From Polaribacter sp. KT25b (GTDB lineage: Bacteria > Bacteroidota > Bacteroidia > Flavobacteriales > Flavobacteriaceae), in assembly GCF_900105145.1 (NCBI RefSeq), contig NZ_LT629752.1, forward strand, positions 372,001-436,000: 64,000 nucleotides of DNA. Direction: 5' to 3'. The translations under genes were made by a program, and so were the position numbers. Below the pieces are notes generated by a model. It had not been told where the DNA came from. It was given only the letters and a program-made list of their open reading frames with translations, and made no database searches. Below are positions 1 to 10,281 of the stretch, piece after piece. How positions within the stretch are numbered: position 1 is the first letter of the stretch; each line of letters starts with the position of its first letter.

Positions 1-716
1 TCTTTACCATGTAATTTATCAAACATTGCATCTAAATCGCCAAAGAAATATCCTTTTTGATGAGGGTTTTCTCCATAACGTAAAGTTTTAGAATTTTGTT
101 CGCTTGCTTTAAAAACTACTTCATTTTCATTAAAATAATTGAAAATTGCAGTATCATAATGAGAAGAAATGTTAAAAGATTTTGCAGCAAATTTCTTTCT
201 TTGTTCAATAGAAGTTTTTCCGTTGTTTTCTGATAGAATTGATAAAAATTCTTCATATTGATCCATAGAAGAAACTGTAAAAGTATCTTTAAAGTTTTTT
301 GCGGATGCTCTAATTAAAGAAATACCACCAATGTCAATTTTTTCTACGATATCTTGTTCAGGTGCTCCAGAAGCAACTGTTTTTTCAAACGGATATAAAT
401 CAACAATTACTAAATCTATTTGCGGAATATTATATTCTGCTAATTCGGCAATATCACTTTCGTTGTCTTGTCTGTTTAAAATACCACCAAAAACTTTTGG
501 ATGTAAAGTTTTAACTCTTCCGCCTAAAATTGAAGGGTAAGAAGTTATCTCGTCAACAGGAATTACATTGATTCCTAGTTCTTTAATAAATTTTTCGGTT
601 CCTCCTGTAGAGTAAATAGTTACATTTAATTCGTCTAATTTTTTTACAATTGGTGCTAAACCATCTTTGTGAAAAACTGAAATTAATGCAGATTTAATTG
701 TTTTTGAAGTGCTCAT
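1..716 (-). CDS. purH: PurH, bifunctional AICAR transformylase/IMP cyclohydrolase (5' part only)
   Basis: Catalyses the last two steps of purine synthesis: formylation of AICAR, then closure to IMP, in the cytosol. About 238 N-terminal residues are visible; the gene runs off the left edge of the window. The N-terminal IMP cyclohydrolase (MGS-like) domain is recognisable: ALISVFHKDGL near residue 10, STGGT near 36, GGRVKTLHPKVFGG near 65, DLVIVDLYPF near 100 and GGISLIRASAKN near 130. RYGENPHQKG near 215 marks the junction toward the transformylase domain. Start is the ATG at 716, with a TAGATTTG -7 box (740-747) just upstream. Identification is secure; only the 3' end is missing. Confidence 0.95.
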   Translation of the reverse strand, partial: MSTSKTIKSALISVFHKDGLAPIVKKLDELNVTIYSTGGTEKFIKELGINVIPVDEITSYPSILGGRVKTLHPKVFGGILNRQDNESDIAELAEYNIPQIDLVIVDLYPFEKTVASGAPEQDIVEKIDIGGISLIRASAKNFKDTFTVSSMDQYEEFLSILSENNGKTSIEQRKKFAAKSFNISSHYDTAIFNYFNENEVVFKASEQNSKTLRYGENPHQKGYFFGDLDAMFDKLHGK

Positions 717-1057
717 TTTGTGTTGTCTTGTTAAGCATGCAAATCTACACAAACATTGAGTGAGTCGCAATAAAAAGATAGTAACAAATTAAGGTAAGTA
801 ATCAACAATAATTTTAAGTAAAATCTATATTTTCTCTAAATAAAGGATGTTCTATTCTGCATTATCTAGAAAATTTCTAAACCAATCTCTAAATTGATAT
901 AGAATAGATTCAAATTTTGAATTGTAGTTAGTTTCTGAATTTCTGGAGGAAAATGTAGAGTATAGATGTTGTTTATTCATTGTTCTTGTAATAAGATGGT
1001 TGGAAATTACATTATATGCATCAAATCTAGCAAAAAGATAAATAAAAAACAAGTAAA
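717..1057. other. 341-bp intergenic stretch, one weak minus-strand ORF
   Basis: This gap holds the purH promoter. It also holds a minus-strand open frame at 852-1052 (66 codons, or 42 from the internal ATG at 980) encoding an aromatic-rich peptide ending RDWFRNFLDNAE. No family is recognised, and no -7 box is seen near either start. It lies directly downstream of the GAF gene, so it could be a small downstream gene, but I see no evidence beyond the open frame. Confidence 0.3.
740..747 (-). promoter_or_regulatory. Bacteroidota -7 promoter box for purH
   Basis: On the minus strand this reads TAGATTTG, a perfect match to the TAnnTTTG -7 element of the Bacteroidota housekeeping sigma factor, 23 nt upstream of the purH ATG. 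No clear PUR-type riboswitch is seen in the leader. Confidence 0.6.
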
Positions 1058-1513
1058 TTAGAGAATCTCTGATAATTTTTCACAAATACACCCTAAAAGG
1101 TGCTCGTCTTTTGCGGAAAATGTATTTGCAGTATGAGAATCTATGTCTATTTGACCAATATTTTCTCCATTAACAAAAATAGGAATCACAATTTCTGATT
1201 TTACTTTCCATCCACAAGAAATATAATTATCTTGTGCTGTAACATCTTGTACCACAAAGTTTTTGTTACTAACGGCAACTTGGCCACAAATCCCTTTTCC
1301 AAAAGGAATAATTACATGATCTGTAGGTTCTCCTGTAAATTGCGCTAATTTCAATTCTTCTTTATCTCCGTTTTTAAAATAAAAACCAACCCAATCATAA
1401 TAAGAAATTTCGCTTTCTAGAAAGTCACAAATTGCTTGTAATTTTTCTTCTTTTGATAATTTTGTTGATGCAATTATAACATCTATTTCTTGTAGTAAAA
1501 AAGTTGTATCCAT
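1058..1513 (-). CDS. GAF-domain free methionine-(R)-sulfoxide reductase (fRMsr, MsrC-like)
   Basis: A single 151-residue GAF domain, close to the usual fRMsr length (about 160). Family landmarks: YYDWVGFYF (38-46), IPFGKGICGQVA (69-80), ISCGW (98-102) and SEIVIPIFVNGENIGQIDIDS (106-126). The family reduces free methionine-R-sulfoxide in the cytosol. Aligned by eye to E. coli MsrC, C76 matches Cys94 and C100 matches the catalytic Cys118, with the same 24-residue spacing. The position of the third cysteine (Cys84) is His66, so only the two-cysteine relay remains. Monocistronic, with a TATTTTTG -7 box at 1533-1540. Confidence 0.85.
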   Translation of the reverse strand: MDTTFLLQEIDVIIASTKLSKEEKLQAICDFLESEISYYDWVGFYFKNGDKEELKLAQFTGEPTDHVIIPFGKGICGQVAVSNKNFVVQDVTAQDNYISCGWKVKSEIVIPIFVNGENIGQIDIDSHTANTFSAKDEHLLGCICEKLSEIL

Positions 1514-1532
1514 ATATGTAAAAAATTGATTG

Positions 1533-1540
1533 CAAAAATA
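1533..1540 (-). promoter_or_regulatory. -7 promoter box for the GAF/fRMsr gene
   Basis: Minus strand reads TATTTTTG (TAnnTTTG consensus), 20 nt upstream of the ATG at 1513. Confidence 0.5.
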
Positions 1541-1632
1541 ATTTAAATATATCTTATTTATGATGTAAATCGTTTTTTAGTTTAAAATTTACAAGAAAAA
1601 TAGTTTTAACATTTATTTAAAAAATCTTATTG

Positions 1633-1640
1633 TAAATTTG
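1633..1640 (+). promoter_or_regulatory. -7 promoter box for the metal-uptake operon
   Basis: TAAATTTG matches TAnnTTTG and lies 10 nt before the ATG at 1651. It predicts a very short 5' leader for the first gene of the HYC_CC_PP/TonB receptor/HMA operon. Confidence 0.6.
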
Positions 1641-1650
1641 CAATCAGAAA

Positions 1651-2055
1651 ATGAAAAACCTATTCGCTAAAATATCGTCTTTTCTTTTAGCCTTTTTAGT
1701 GCTTTTTTCTACCTTTTCTTTTACGGTAGAAAAGCATTATTGTGGAGATTTTTTAGTAGATATTTCTTTTATTGGTAAAACTGAAGCTTGTGGAATGCAA
1801 ATGGAAACAGTTGCGCCAACAAAAAAGAAGAATTGCTGTAAAGATGAGGTTCATAAAATTGAAGGTCAAGATAAACTTCAATTTAGTAAAATAGAAAAAA
1901 TTTCTTTTGAAAAACAGCAATTTTTAACAGCTTTCGTAATTTCTTACGCCGATTTATTTGTAAATAATGAATCAAAAAATAACTTTTACAGAGATTTTTC
2001 TCCACCTGATATTCGTTCTGATTATCAGATTTTATATCAAACTTTTTTAATTTGA
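1651..2055 (+). CDS. HYC_CC_PP family protein
   Basis: A 134-residue exported protein: an N-terminal signal/TM segment (about 7-26), then the three signatures that name this Bacteroidota family, H29-Y30-C31, the C62-C63 pair and P118-P119. Cys47 adds another thiol. The clustered His and Cys residues suggest metal (likely copper) binding in the periplasm; that is an inference. It opens an operon with a TonB-dependent receptor (75 bp downstream) and an HMA protein, the usual setting of the family. The precise function is not known to me. Confidence 0.85.
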   Translation: MKNLFAKISSFLLAFLVLFSTFSFTVEKHYCGDFLVDISFIGKTEACGMQMETVAPTKKKNCCKDEVHKIEGQDKLQFSKIEKISFEKQQFLTAFVISYADLFVNNESKNNFYRDFSPPDIRSDYQILYQTFLI

Positions 2056-2129
2056 TTTTTATTTTTTAACAAGAAAAACAGCATCAATTTATGATGATGA
2101 ACAAACATGTTATTAAATAAAAATATATA

Positions 2130-4373
2130 ATGAAAAAAATAATTATAAGTAGTATTCTACTATTTATTCCAGTCATTTTCTTTTCTCAAACAACCTTAAA
2201 GGGAATGATTATGGATAAAAATAATCCAAAAGATCAGTTAGGTGTTCCTGGTGCTACATTGCATTGGCTAAACACAAATGTAAGTGCAGTAACAAACGAA
2301 AAAGGTTGGTTTACAATTGCGTATAAAAACGAATATAAAAAATTAGTTGTTAATTATTTAGGTTACAAAACAGATACGATTACCATTAATAATTTAGAAC
2401 CAATTCATCATTTTTTAACGCTAGAAAGTGAATTAGAGGAAGTTACAATTAATGCAAAAAGAAAAGCAACTCAGAAATCATTTTTCTCAACTGCAAATAT
2501 GTTTACTGTAAATGCAGATGAACTTTTAAAAGCTGCTTGCTGTAATTTAGCTGAAAGTTTTGAAACAAATCCGTCAATAGATGTTAGTTTTTCTGATGCA
2601 TTAACAGGTACAAAACAAATTCAAATGTTGGGTTTAACGAGTCCGTATTTGTTAATTACACAAGAGAATATTCCTTCAATTAGAGGCGCATCACAAGCAT
2701 TCGGACTCACATTTACACCAGGAACTTGGGTAGAAAGTATTCAAATTTCTAAAGGTGCAGGTTCTGTTGTAAATGGTTATGAAAGTATTTCTGGGCAAAT
2801 TAATGCAGAATTGGTAAAACCTTTTACTGACAATAAGTTTTTTATAAATGGCTATAGTTCTTTAAATGGAAGATTGGAATTAAACACACATTTTAATGAA
2901 AGGGTTTCTGATAAATGGCAAACAGGTGTATATATTCATGGAAATTATCGAGGAGAAAAGTTTGATAAAAACCATGATAATTTTTTGGATAATCCGCTTG
3001 CTAATCAAGTAAATGTGATGAATCGTTGGCAATATACAGATGCAGAAAAAGGTTGGGTAAGTTTTATAAATGTTCGGTTTTTAAAGGATGAAAAACAAAC
3101 GGGTGAAATCAATTTTAATCCAACTTTAGATAAAGGAACTACGAATGCTTGGGGAAGTGAAATTGATACAAAACGTTTTGAAACATCAGCAAAATTAGGG
3201 TATGTTTTTCCCGAATTACCTTTTCAAAGTATTGGTATTCAAATGGCTTATAGTAATCATCAGCAAGATTCTTATTTTGGTTTAAATGTGTATGATATTA
3301 AACATGAAAGCTTGTATTCTAATGTTATTTTTAATTCAATTATTGGAGATACAAGAAACAAATTTAAAACAGGAATTAGTTTTACTCATGATAAATTTGA
3401 TGAACTTGTAAATGCCACTGATTTTAGTAGAATAGAAAATGATTTTGGAGCGTTTTTTGAATATGCCTTTGATAATTTACAAAATTTTAGCTTAACTGCT
3501 GGTTTAAGAATTGATGCACATAATTTGTTAGGCACTTTTATAACACCAAGATTACATCTTAGATATGTGCCTTGGGAAAAAGGAGTTTTTAGAGCTTCTG
3601 TTGGTAGAGGGAAAAGAAGTGCGAATATTTTTGCAGAAAATCAGCAATTATTTGCAAGTTCTCGACAAATTAATATTGATAATGTTGGTGGAAATATCTA
3701 CGGATTAAATCCAGAAATTGCTTGGAATTATGGAGTTTCATATTTACAGCGTTTTAATTTATTTGATAAAAAAGGAGATATTACTTTTGATTTTTATCAA
3801 ACAAATTTTCAAAATCAAGTAATTGTTGATTGGGAAAATCCGCAAGAAATTTCTTTTTATGATTTAAACGGAAAAAGTATTGCTAATAGTTTTCAGGTTG
3901 AAGTTAATTATAATATTGCTCCGTTTTTTAATTTTAGAACTGCTTATAAATATTTTGATATTTCTACGGATTTTAAAAGCGGTAATTTGCAAAAACCAAT
4001 TCAGCCTCAAAACAGATTTTTTGCAAACCTTTCTTATGAAACGGTTGTAAAAGAGAATAATTCTCATTGGAAATTTGATATTACTTTTAACAGTATTGGT
4101 AAGCAGCGTTTACCAAATACAGCATCAAATCCTGTTCAATATCAATTACCAGCATATTCAAATCCTTATCAATTGTTAAATTCACAAATAACAAAAGTGT
4201 TTTCTGATAAATTTGAAATATATATAGGAGCAGAGAATTTAACAAATGTTCAACAGAAAAATCCTATTTTAGCTAGTAATGATCCTTTTGGTTCAAATTT
4301 TGACACCACAATTGTGTATTCGCCAATTTTTGGTCGCGCAATTTATACAGGATTAAGATTTAAAATAAAATAA
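2130..4373 (+). CDS. TonB-dependent outer-membrane receptor, probably for copper or another metal
   Basis: 747 residues. A signal peptide (1-19, ending VIFFSQ) is followed by a CarboxypepD_reg-like domain (about 22-100, with the usual GYKTDTITI). Next comes a plug domain (about 105-235, including AACCNLAESFETNPSIDV, LGLTSPYLL and VVNGYESISGQIN), then a 22-strand-type barrel ending in an aromatic-rich tail (TGLRFKIK). The Cys-Cys pair in the plug is typical of receptors linked to metal genes. It imports a ligand through the outer membrane using TonB energy. Its neighbours, HYC_CC_PP upstream and HMA downstream, point to copper or another heavy metal; the substrate is inferred. Confidence 0.88.
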   Translation: MKKIIISSILLFIPVIFFSQTTLKGMIMDKNNPKDQLGVPGATLHWLNTNVSAVTNEKGWFTIAYKNEYKKLVVNYLGYKTDTITINNLEPIHHFLTLESELEEVTINAKRKATQKSFFSTANMFTVNADELLKAACCNLAESFETNPSIDVSFSDALTGTKQIQMLGLTSPYLLITQENIPSIRGASQAFGLTFTPGTWVESIQISKGAGSVVNGYESISGQINAELVKPFTDNKFFINGYSSLNGRLELNTHFNERVSDKWQTGVYIHGNYRGEKFDKNHDNFLDNPLANQVNVMNRWQYTDAEKGWVSFINVRFLKDEKQTGEINFNPTLDKGTTNAWGSEIDTKRFETSAKLGYVFPELPFQSIGIQMAYSNHQQDSYFGLNVYDIKHESLYSNVIFNSIIGDTRNKFKTGISFTHDKFDELVNATDFSRIENDFGAFFEYAFDNLQNFSLTAGLRIDAHNLLGTFITPRLHLRYVPWEKGVFRASVGRGKRSANIFAENQQLFASSRQINIDNVGGNIYGLNPEIAWNYGVSYLQRFNLFDKKGDITFDFYQTNFQNQVIVDWENPQEISFYDLNGKSIANSFQVEVNYNIAPFFNFRTAYKYFDISTDFKSGNLQKPIQPQNRFFANLSYETVVKENNSHWKFDITFNSIGKQRLPNTASNPVQYQLPAYSNPYQLLNSQITKVFSDKFEIYIGAENLTNVQQKNPILASNDPFGSNFDTTIVYSPIFGRAIYTGLRFKIK

Positions 4374-4430
4374 TCTTTTAAATAATTATAAGATTGTTTC
4401 GTAGACTCACAATGATAAAAAATAATAAAA

Positions 4431-4838
4431 ATGAAAAAAATAGTTTTAGTATTCAGTATGATAATGATTGGTTTTTCTGTACAATCGCAAGAAGTAAAAA
4501 AGAACAAAAACGCTAAAGTTTCTTTTGAAGTAGATGGAATTTGTGGAATGTGTAAAAAAAGAATTGAAACTGCCGCTTTAAAATCTAAAGGAGTAAAGTT
4601 TGCAATTTGGAGTGTAGAAACACATCAATTAAATTTAATTATGGATGAACGTAAAACCGATGTTGCTACAGTGCAGAAAAATATTTTAGCAGTTGGTCAT
4701 GATGTTTTATTAGAAGAAGATAAAAAAATAGAAGCAACAATAGAAGCTTATAATTCTGTGCATCCTTGTTGTAAATATAGAGATGATGAGATTATTCTAG
4801 ATCATAAAGGCGAATTGAAAAAACAAAAAAAGCAATAG
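4431..4838 (+). CDS. Periplasmic heavy-metal-associated (HMA) domain protein
   Basis: 135 residues: a signal peptide (1-19, ending SVQSQ), then an HMA ferredoxin-like fold with the metal-binding motif GICGMCKKRIE (C38, C41) and the usual VKFAIWSVETHQLNL strand. A further Cys pair in HPCCKYRDDE lies near 113. It is probably a periplasmic copper chaperone taking metal from the receptor encoded 57 bp upstream. The tail is Lys-rich. It is the last gene of the operon and is followed by a strong bidirectional terminator (4961-4995). Confidence 0.85.
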   Translation: MKKIVLVFSMIMIGFSVQSQEVKKNKNAKVSFEVDGICGMCKKRIETAALKSKGVKFAIWSVETHQLNLIMDERKTDVATVQKNILAVGHDVLLEEDKKIEATIEAYNSVHPCCKYRDDEIILDHKGELKKQKKQ

Positions 4839-4960
4839 AATCTTATAACATAAAAAAGGTGTTTTAAGATTTACGTTAGTTTAAAAATAAATAAAAGTTT
4901 CATCAGAAAAAACAAGATGATACATATTGTAGTTGTTTTGTTTGTAAAATTAATAAAGCA

Positions 4961-4995
4961 AAAAAACCGATAGAATTTAATTCTATCGGTTTTTT
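4961..4995. terminator. Bidirectional terminator between the HMA gene and groEL
   Basis: A perfect 15-bp inverted repeat (A6CCGATAGAA and its complement) with a 5-nt loop, A-tracts on the left and T-tracts on the right. It can end transcription from both converging operons. Confidence 0.85.
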
Positions 4996-5063
4996 TTATA
5001 TAACAAAGCAAAGTTTGTTTAATTGTAATAAGTTTGAATTACTTGCCTGTTATTGCTAATGGT

Positions 5064-6749
<1,686 letters not shown>

Positions 6750-6804
6750 TTACTAATTTTTTTATGTTCTTGCTAAAGGCGAATAACCAAAAGCAAATAA
6801 CTCT

Positions 6805-7080
6805 TTAAATAATTGCTAGAATATCAGATTCACGCATCATTAAATAATCTTTACCTTCTAATTTTAAATCTGTTCCACCATATTTACTGTATAAAACAGT
6901 GTCACCAACTTTAACGATTAAAGGTTCGTCTTTTTTACCGTTTCCAATAGCTACAACAGTTCCTTGCTGTGGTTTTTCTTTTGCGTTGTCTGGTATAATT
7001 AATCCAGATGCTGTTCTTGTTTCTGCTGGAGCAGGTTCTACAAGAACTCTGTCTGCTAAAGGTTTAATGTTTAATCCCAT
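6805..7080 (-). CDS. groES: GroES co-chaperonin (Hsp10)
   Basis: 91 residues, the normal length. It contains [16 protein letters not shown], the mobile loop [20 protein letters not shown] and [21 protein letters not shown]. It caps the GroEL ring and precedes groEL in the same operon. The 120 bp upstream contain no recognisable -7 box or CIRCE element, so control of this heat-shock operon is not evident from the sequence. Confidence 0.97.
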   Translation of the reverse strand: MGLNIKPLADRVLVEPAPAETRTASGLIIPDNAKEKPQQGTVVAIGNGKKDEPLIVKVGDTVLYSKYGGTDLKLEGKDYLMMRESDILAII

Positions 7081-7202
7081 TTTTTATAAATTTTGATTAA
7101 TTAAATTAAGTATTATTTCTTCTTGAAATGCTCAGAAACTATGCCATTTACTTATAACTGACATTTTTTCTTTGATTGATTTTAATGTTAAATTTTGGGC
7201 AA

Positions 7203-7241
7203 AAAAAAATGCCAACGTGTCATTTACGTTGGCATTTTTTT
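7203..7241 (-). terminator. Terminator downstream of secG
   Basis: A perfect 16-bp inverted repeat (core TGCCAACGT/ACGTTGGCA) with a 7-nt loop and A/T tracts. It lies 18 bp past the secG stop codon and closes the miaB-to-secG operon. Confidence 0.85.
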
Positions 7242-7258
7242 AAAATTTTTCTAAATGA

Positions 7259-7594
7259 TTACTTAACAGTATCTTTAGTTGTAGAACTTGTGTTATCTAC
7301 AGGAGTTGAAGTTGATTCGATTCCGTCTAAAGTATTATCTAAGTTTACATTACCTGCTCCTTCTCTAGGAATTGCGAAATTTGATAATAAAATCAAAGCA
7401 AACATTGCAATACCAAGAGTCCAAGTTGTTCTGTCTAAGAAGTTATTAGTGTTTTGCACGCCACCCAAAGATTGTGCTCCACCACCTCCAAAAGAAGAAG
7501 ATAATCCTCCACCTTTAGGATTTTGAACCATAACAATTAAGATTAAAGCTACTGCTACAACCAAAATTAGAATTAAAAATGCTGTATAACTCAT
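7259..7594 (-). CDS. secG: SecG, preprotein translocase subunit
   Basis: 111 residues with two TM helices (about 4-22 and 55-75) around the family loop VQNPKGGGLSSSFGGGGAQSLGG. SecG assists SecYE/SecA export at the inner membrane. The C-terminal tail is Ser/Thr-rich and poorly conserved, as is usual in Bacteroidota. Its ATG overlaps the stop of the upstream gene (ATGA), so the two are translationally coupled. Confidence 0.95.
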   Translation of the reverse strand: MSYTAFLILILVVAVALILIVMVQNPKGGGLSSSFGGGGAQSLGGVQNTNNFLDRTTWTLGIAMFALILLSNFAIPREGAGNVNLDNTLDGIESTSTPVDNTSSTTKDTVK

Positions 7595-8355
7595 GATTTA
7601 TTTTTTTGTAAAATTTGTACTCTTTTAATTTGGTCTGCAAAGAAACCACTTTTTTCTGGATATTTCAAACTTAAAATTCTATATGCTTGAATTGCGTTTT
7701 CATATTTCTTTTGTTCTAGATACACTTTTGCTAAAGTTTCTGTCATTAAAGATGAATCTTGTTTGTTTTGAGTAACTAAAACATTAACGCTTTTGTCTTT
7801 TGATAAAGGCGAAATTTTGGGGTTATTTTCTATAAATCGCTCAATAATACTTTGCTTTTTGTTCGCTTCTTGTTTTACAGTATCTTCTCTAACAATTGGT
7901 TTTTTTGTTGATAATTGTAACCATTGATTAAAAGAAAAATTTTCTGATTCTGTAAAAGCAATAGGTTTGCCTATTTCTAGCTTTTCTTTAGCAATTTCTA
8001 TAGGTTTTGATGCTGTTGCTGTCTGAATTTCATTATCTTTAATTATAACGTCAGAAGTATTTGCTGTTAAAAGTTCTACTTTTGTTTCTTTACAAACTTT
8101 TTCTTCTTGATCTTCTATAAATATTTCGGATGTTATAAAATCAAATAAAACAGTTCTATCAGTAGTATAAGCGGCAGTTATTTTTAATTCGTTATTGTAT
8201 TTAAAACTATTCTGATTTTTTAATCTTTTTAAATACAACGCTCTTGCAGATTGAAAATAAGGAAACTCATTAATAACAGATTTCAATTCAGCAATATCTA
8301 GTTGCTCAATTGAACGTTTATTATCTATAAATTCTATGTTAGTATTTAATTCCAA
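7591..8355 (-). CDS. TPR-containing protein of unknown function
   Basis: 254 residues with no signal peptide. The C-terminal 60 residues look like TPR helices (LAKVYLEQKKYENAIQAYRILSLKYPEKSGFFADQI, shown as two helix pairs around 195-240). The N-terminal part (SVINEFPYFQSARALYLKRLKNQ) is a conserved Bacteroidota block. The middle is Lys/Glu/Thr-rich and probably flexible. The only plausible start is TTG at 8353-8355, because a stop lies a few codons upstream and no nearby ATG exists. It lies between lptE (21 bp) and secG (4-bp overlap), so a role linked to envelope biogenesis is possible but unproven. Confidence 0.8.
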   Translation of the reverse strand: MELNTNIEFIDNKRSIEQLDIAELKSVINEFPYFQSARALYLKRLKNQNSFKYNNELKITAAYTTDRTVLFDFITSEIFIEDQEEKVCKETKVELLTANTSDVIIKDNEIQTATASKPIEIAKEKLEIGKPIAFTESENFSFNQWLQLSTKKPIVREDTVKQEANKKQSIIERFIENNPKISPLSKDKSVNVLVTQNKQDSSLMTETLAKVYLEQKKYENAIQAYRILSLKYPEKSGFFADQIKRVQILQKNKS

Positions 8356-8376
8356 ATTTTTAATTTTCTACTAATT

Positions 8377-8883
8377 TTACCATTTTGCAACAGAAGCATT
8401 AAATATATCTTGTGTAAGTCTTTCTATAATTTCATCTAAAGCAGCTTCTAAAACGCTACCTGTTAGTTGAGAGTTTGCTCCATAATCAGAATAAAAAGAA
8501 AATGTTTTTTCAAAATCATCTTTTGGTTCTAATTTATTTTCAAAACGAACATTTACAGTAACTGTTAATCTATTTTGAGCAGCAGTTTGGTTAGATGTTC
8601 CACTCATTGGTGTTACCCTAAAACCTGTAATTTCTCCACTAAAATGCAAATCGCCGTTAGAACTTGTAAGTGTTAAATTTGTTTGTCTTGTAAATAAATC
8701 TTGCAAGTCGTTTGTAAAACGTTGTGTTAGTGCAGGTTCTATTAATTGCGCTTGATTCGGAAAAAAATCTATTTGAATCGTTTTTGCTTTACCTGTATTT
8801 CCACCTGTAAAAGAATACGCTCCACAAGCAATAAATACTAGTGAATTTATTAAAAATAGCGATATGTAAATTATTTTTTTCAT
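8377..8883 (-). CDS. lptE: LptE-family LPS assembly lipoprotein
   Basis: 168 residues with a lipoprotein signal ending in the lipobox FIACGAYSF (Cys20). YSFTGGNTGKAKTIQIDFFPN and the later beta-rich core with LTVTVNVRFEN are typical of Bacteroidota LptE. In Gram-negative bacteria LptE plugs the LptD barrel that inserts LPS into the outer membrane. It is the third gene of the miaB-to-secG operon. Confidence 0.88.
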   Translation of the reverse strand: MKKIIYISLFLINSLVFIACGAYSFTGGNTGKAKTIQIDFFPNQAQLIEPALTQRFTNDLQDLFTRQTNLTLTSSNGDLHFSGEITGFRVTPMSGTSNQTAAQNRLTVTVNVRFENKLEPKDDFEKTFSFYSDYGANSQLTGSVLEAALDEIIERLTQDIFNASVAKW

Positions 8884-8974
8884 TCTTGAGTATTCAAGGT
8901 TTAATATTTAAAATTCAAAGATTGTGTAACTTTTGTAAATCTTAGAATTTTAAACTAAAAATTTTTAACCTTTT

Positions 8975-10198
8975 TTAAAGGTCGTATTGTTTAATTTTTC
9001 TGTACAAAGTTCTTTCAGAAATACCTAGTTCTTTGGCTGCTAATTTACGCTTATTGCTGTTTTTTTCTAATGATTTTTTAATCATTTCAACTTCCTTGTC
9101 TTGTAAAGATAAAGATTCATCTTCTTCTATAGTTTCAATAAAATCATAATCTTTTTCTTCGGATGAATTTTGAGGAATATTTAAAACTTCGAATTTAGAC
9201 GTTTTTGAATTAGTATTTCCATAAATCTTTTCTATTAATTGATGATTTTCTTCTTGTACTTCTTCAACGTTTCCGCTTTTCATTAAATCTAAAGTCAATT
9301 TCTTTAAATCGTTGATATCGTTGCGCATATCAAACAAAATTTTGTACATGATATCACGTTCAGTAGAAAAATCATTTTCTTTTTTACTGCCAATTACTGT
9401 AGGGAAATTTCCGTTATTATTAGGTAAATATTGTTGTAATTTTGCAGCTGTAACAATTCTTTCTTCTTCAATAACAGATATTTGTTCTGCTAAATTTTTT
9501 AACTGACGAATATTTCCTGGAAAACGATAATTTAATAAAACAGCAACAGCGTTTTCATCTAATCGAATAGAAGGCATTCTGTATTTCTGTGCAAAATCCG
9601 AAGCAAATTTTCTAAACAATAAGTGAATATCTTCATTACGATCTCGTAAAGCAGGTAAATGAATTTCTACAGTACTTAAACGATAATATAAATCTTCTCT
9701 AAATTTTTCTTTTTGAATGGCAGATTGCATATTTACGTTTGTAGCAGCAACAATTCTAACATTGGTTTTTAATACTTTTGATGAACCTACTTTTATAAAT
9801 TCGCCATTTTCTAAAACACGTAATAAACGAACTTGTGTTGTTAGTGGTAATTCGCCAACTTCATCTAAAAAAATGGTTCCTCCATCGGCAACTTCAAAAT
9901 AACCTTTTCTATCTTGATTTGCTCCAGTAAATGAACCTTTTTCATGTCCAAAAAGTTCACTGTCAATTGTGCCTTCTGGAATTGCACCACAATTTACTGC
10001 AATATATTTTGCATGTTTTCTGTGTGATAAAGAATGTATAATTTTCGGAATATTTTCTTTACCAACACCACTTTCTCCAGTAACCAAAACAGAAATATCT
10101 GTAGGCGCAACTCTTACAGCTTTTTCAATAGCTCTATCAAGGTGTAAATCGTTACCTATAATGCCAAAACGTTGTTTTATTGCTTGTATGTTTTCCAT
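8975..10198 (-). CDS. Sigma-54-type AAA+ transcriptional activator with Fis-like HTH
   Basis: 407 residues. The AAA+ domain starts almost at the N-terminus: Walker A GESGVGKE (41-48), a sigma-54-contacting loop as GSFTGA (88-93, variant of GAFTGA), Walker B GGTIFLDEVGEL and the arginine-finger region REDLYYRLSTVEI. A 100-residue acidic linker follows. A C-terminal Fis-type helix-turn-helix ends the protein (RKLAAKELGISERTLYRKI). There is no receiver, PAS or GAF sensor domain, so its activity must be set by expression level or a partner. It lies in an operon between miaB and lptE. Confidence 0.92.
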   Translation of the reverse strand: MENIQAIKQRFGIIGNDLHLDRAIEKAVRVAPTDISVLVTGESGVGKENIPKIIHSLSHRKHAKYIAVNCGAIPEGTIDSELFGHEKGSFTGANQDRKGYFEVADGGTIFLDEVGELPLTTQVRLLRVLENGEFIKVGSSKVLKTNVRIVAATNVNMQSAIQKEKFREDLYYRLSTVEIHLPALRDRNEDIHLLFRKFASDFAQKYRMPSIRLDENAVAVLLNYRFPGNIRQLKNLAEQISVIEEERIVTAAKLQQYLPNNNGNFPTVIGSKKENDFSTERDIMYKILFDMRNDINDLKKLTLDLMKSGNVEEVQEENHQLIEKIYGNTNSKTSKFEVLNIPQNSSEEKDYDFIETIEEDESLSLQDKEVEMIKKSLEKNSNKRKLAAKELGISERTLYRKIKQYDL

Positions 10199-10281
10199 TT
10201 TTCTTTTCAGTTACAAAGTTTCAGAGTTATAAAGTGGCAAAGTGAAAACTCAAACTTACTTTGCAACTTTATCGCTATTTT

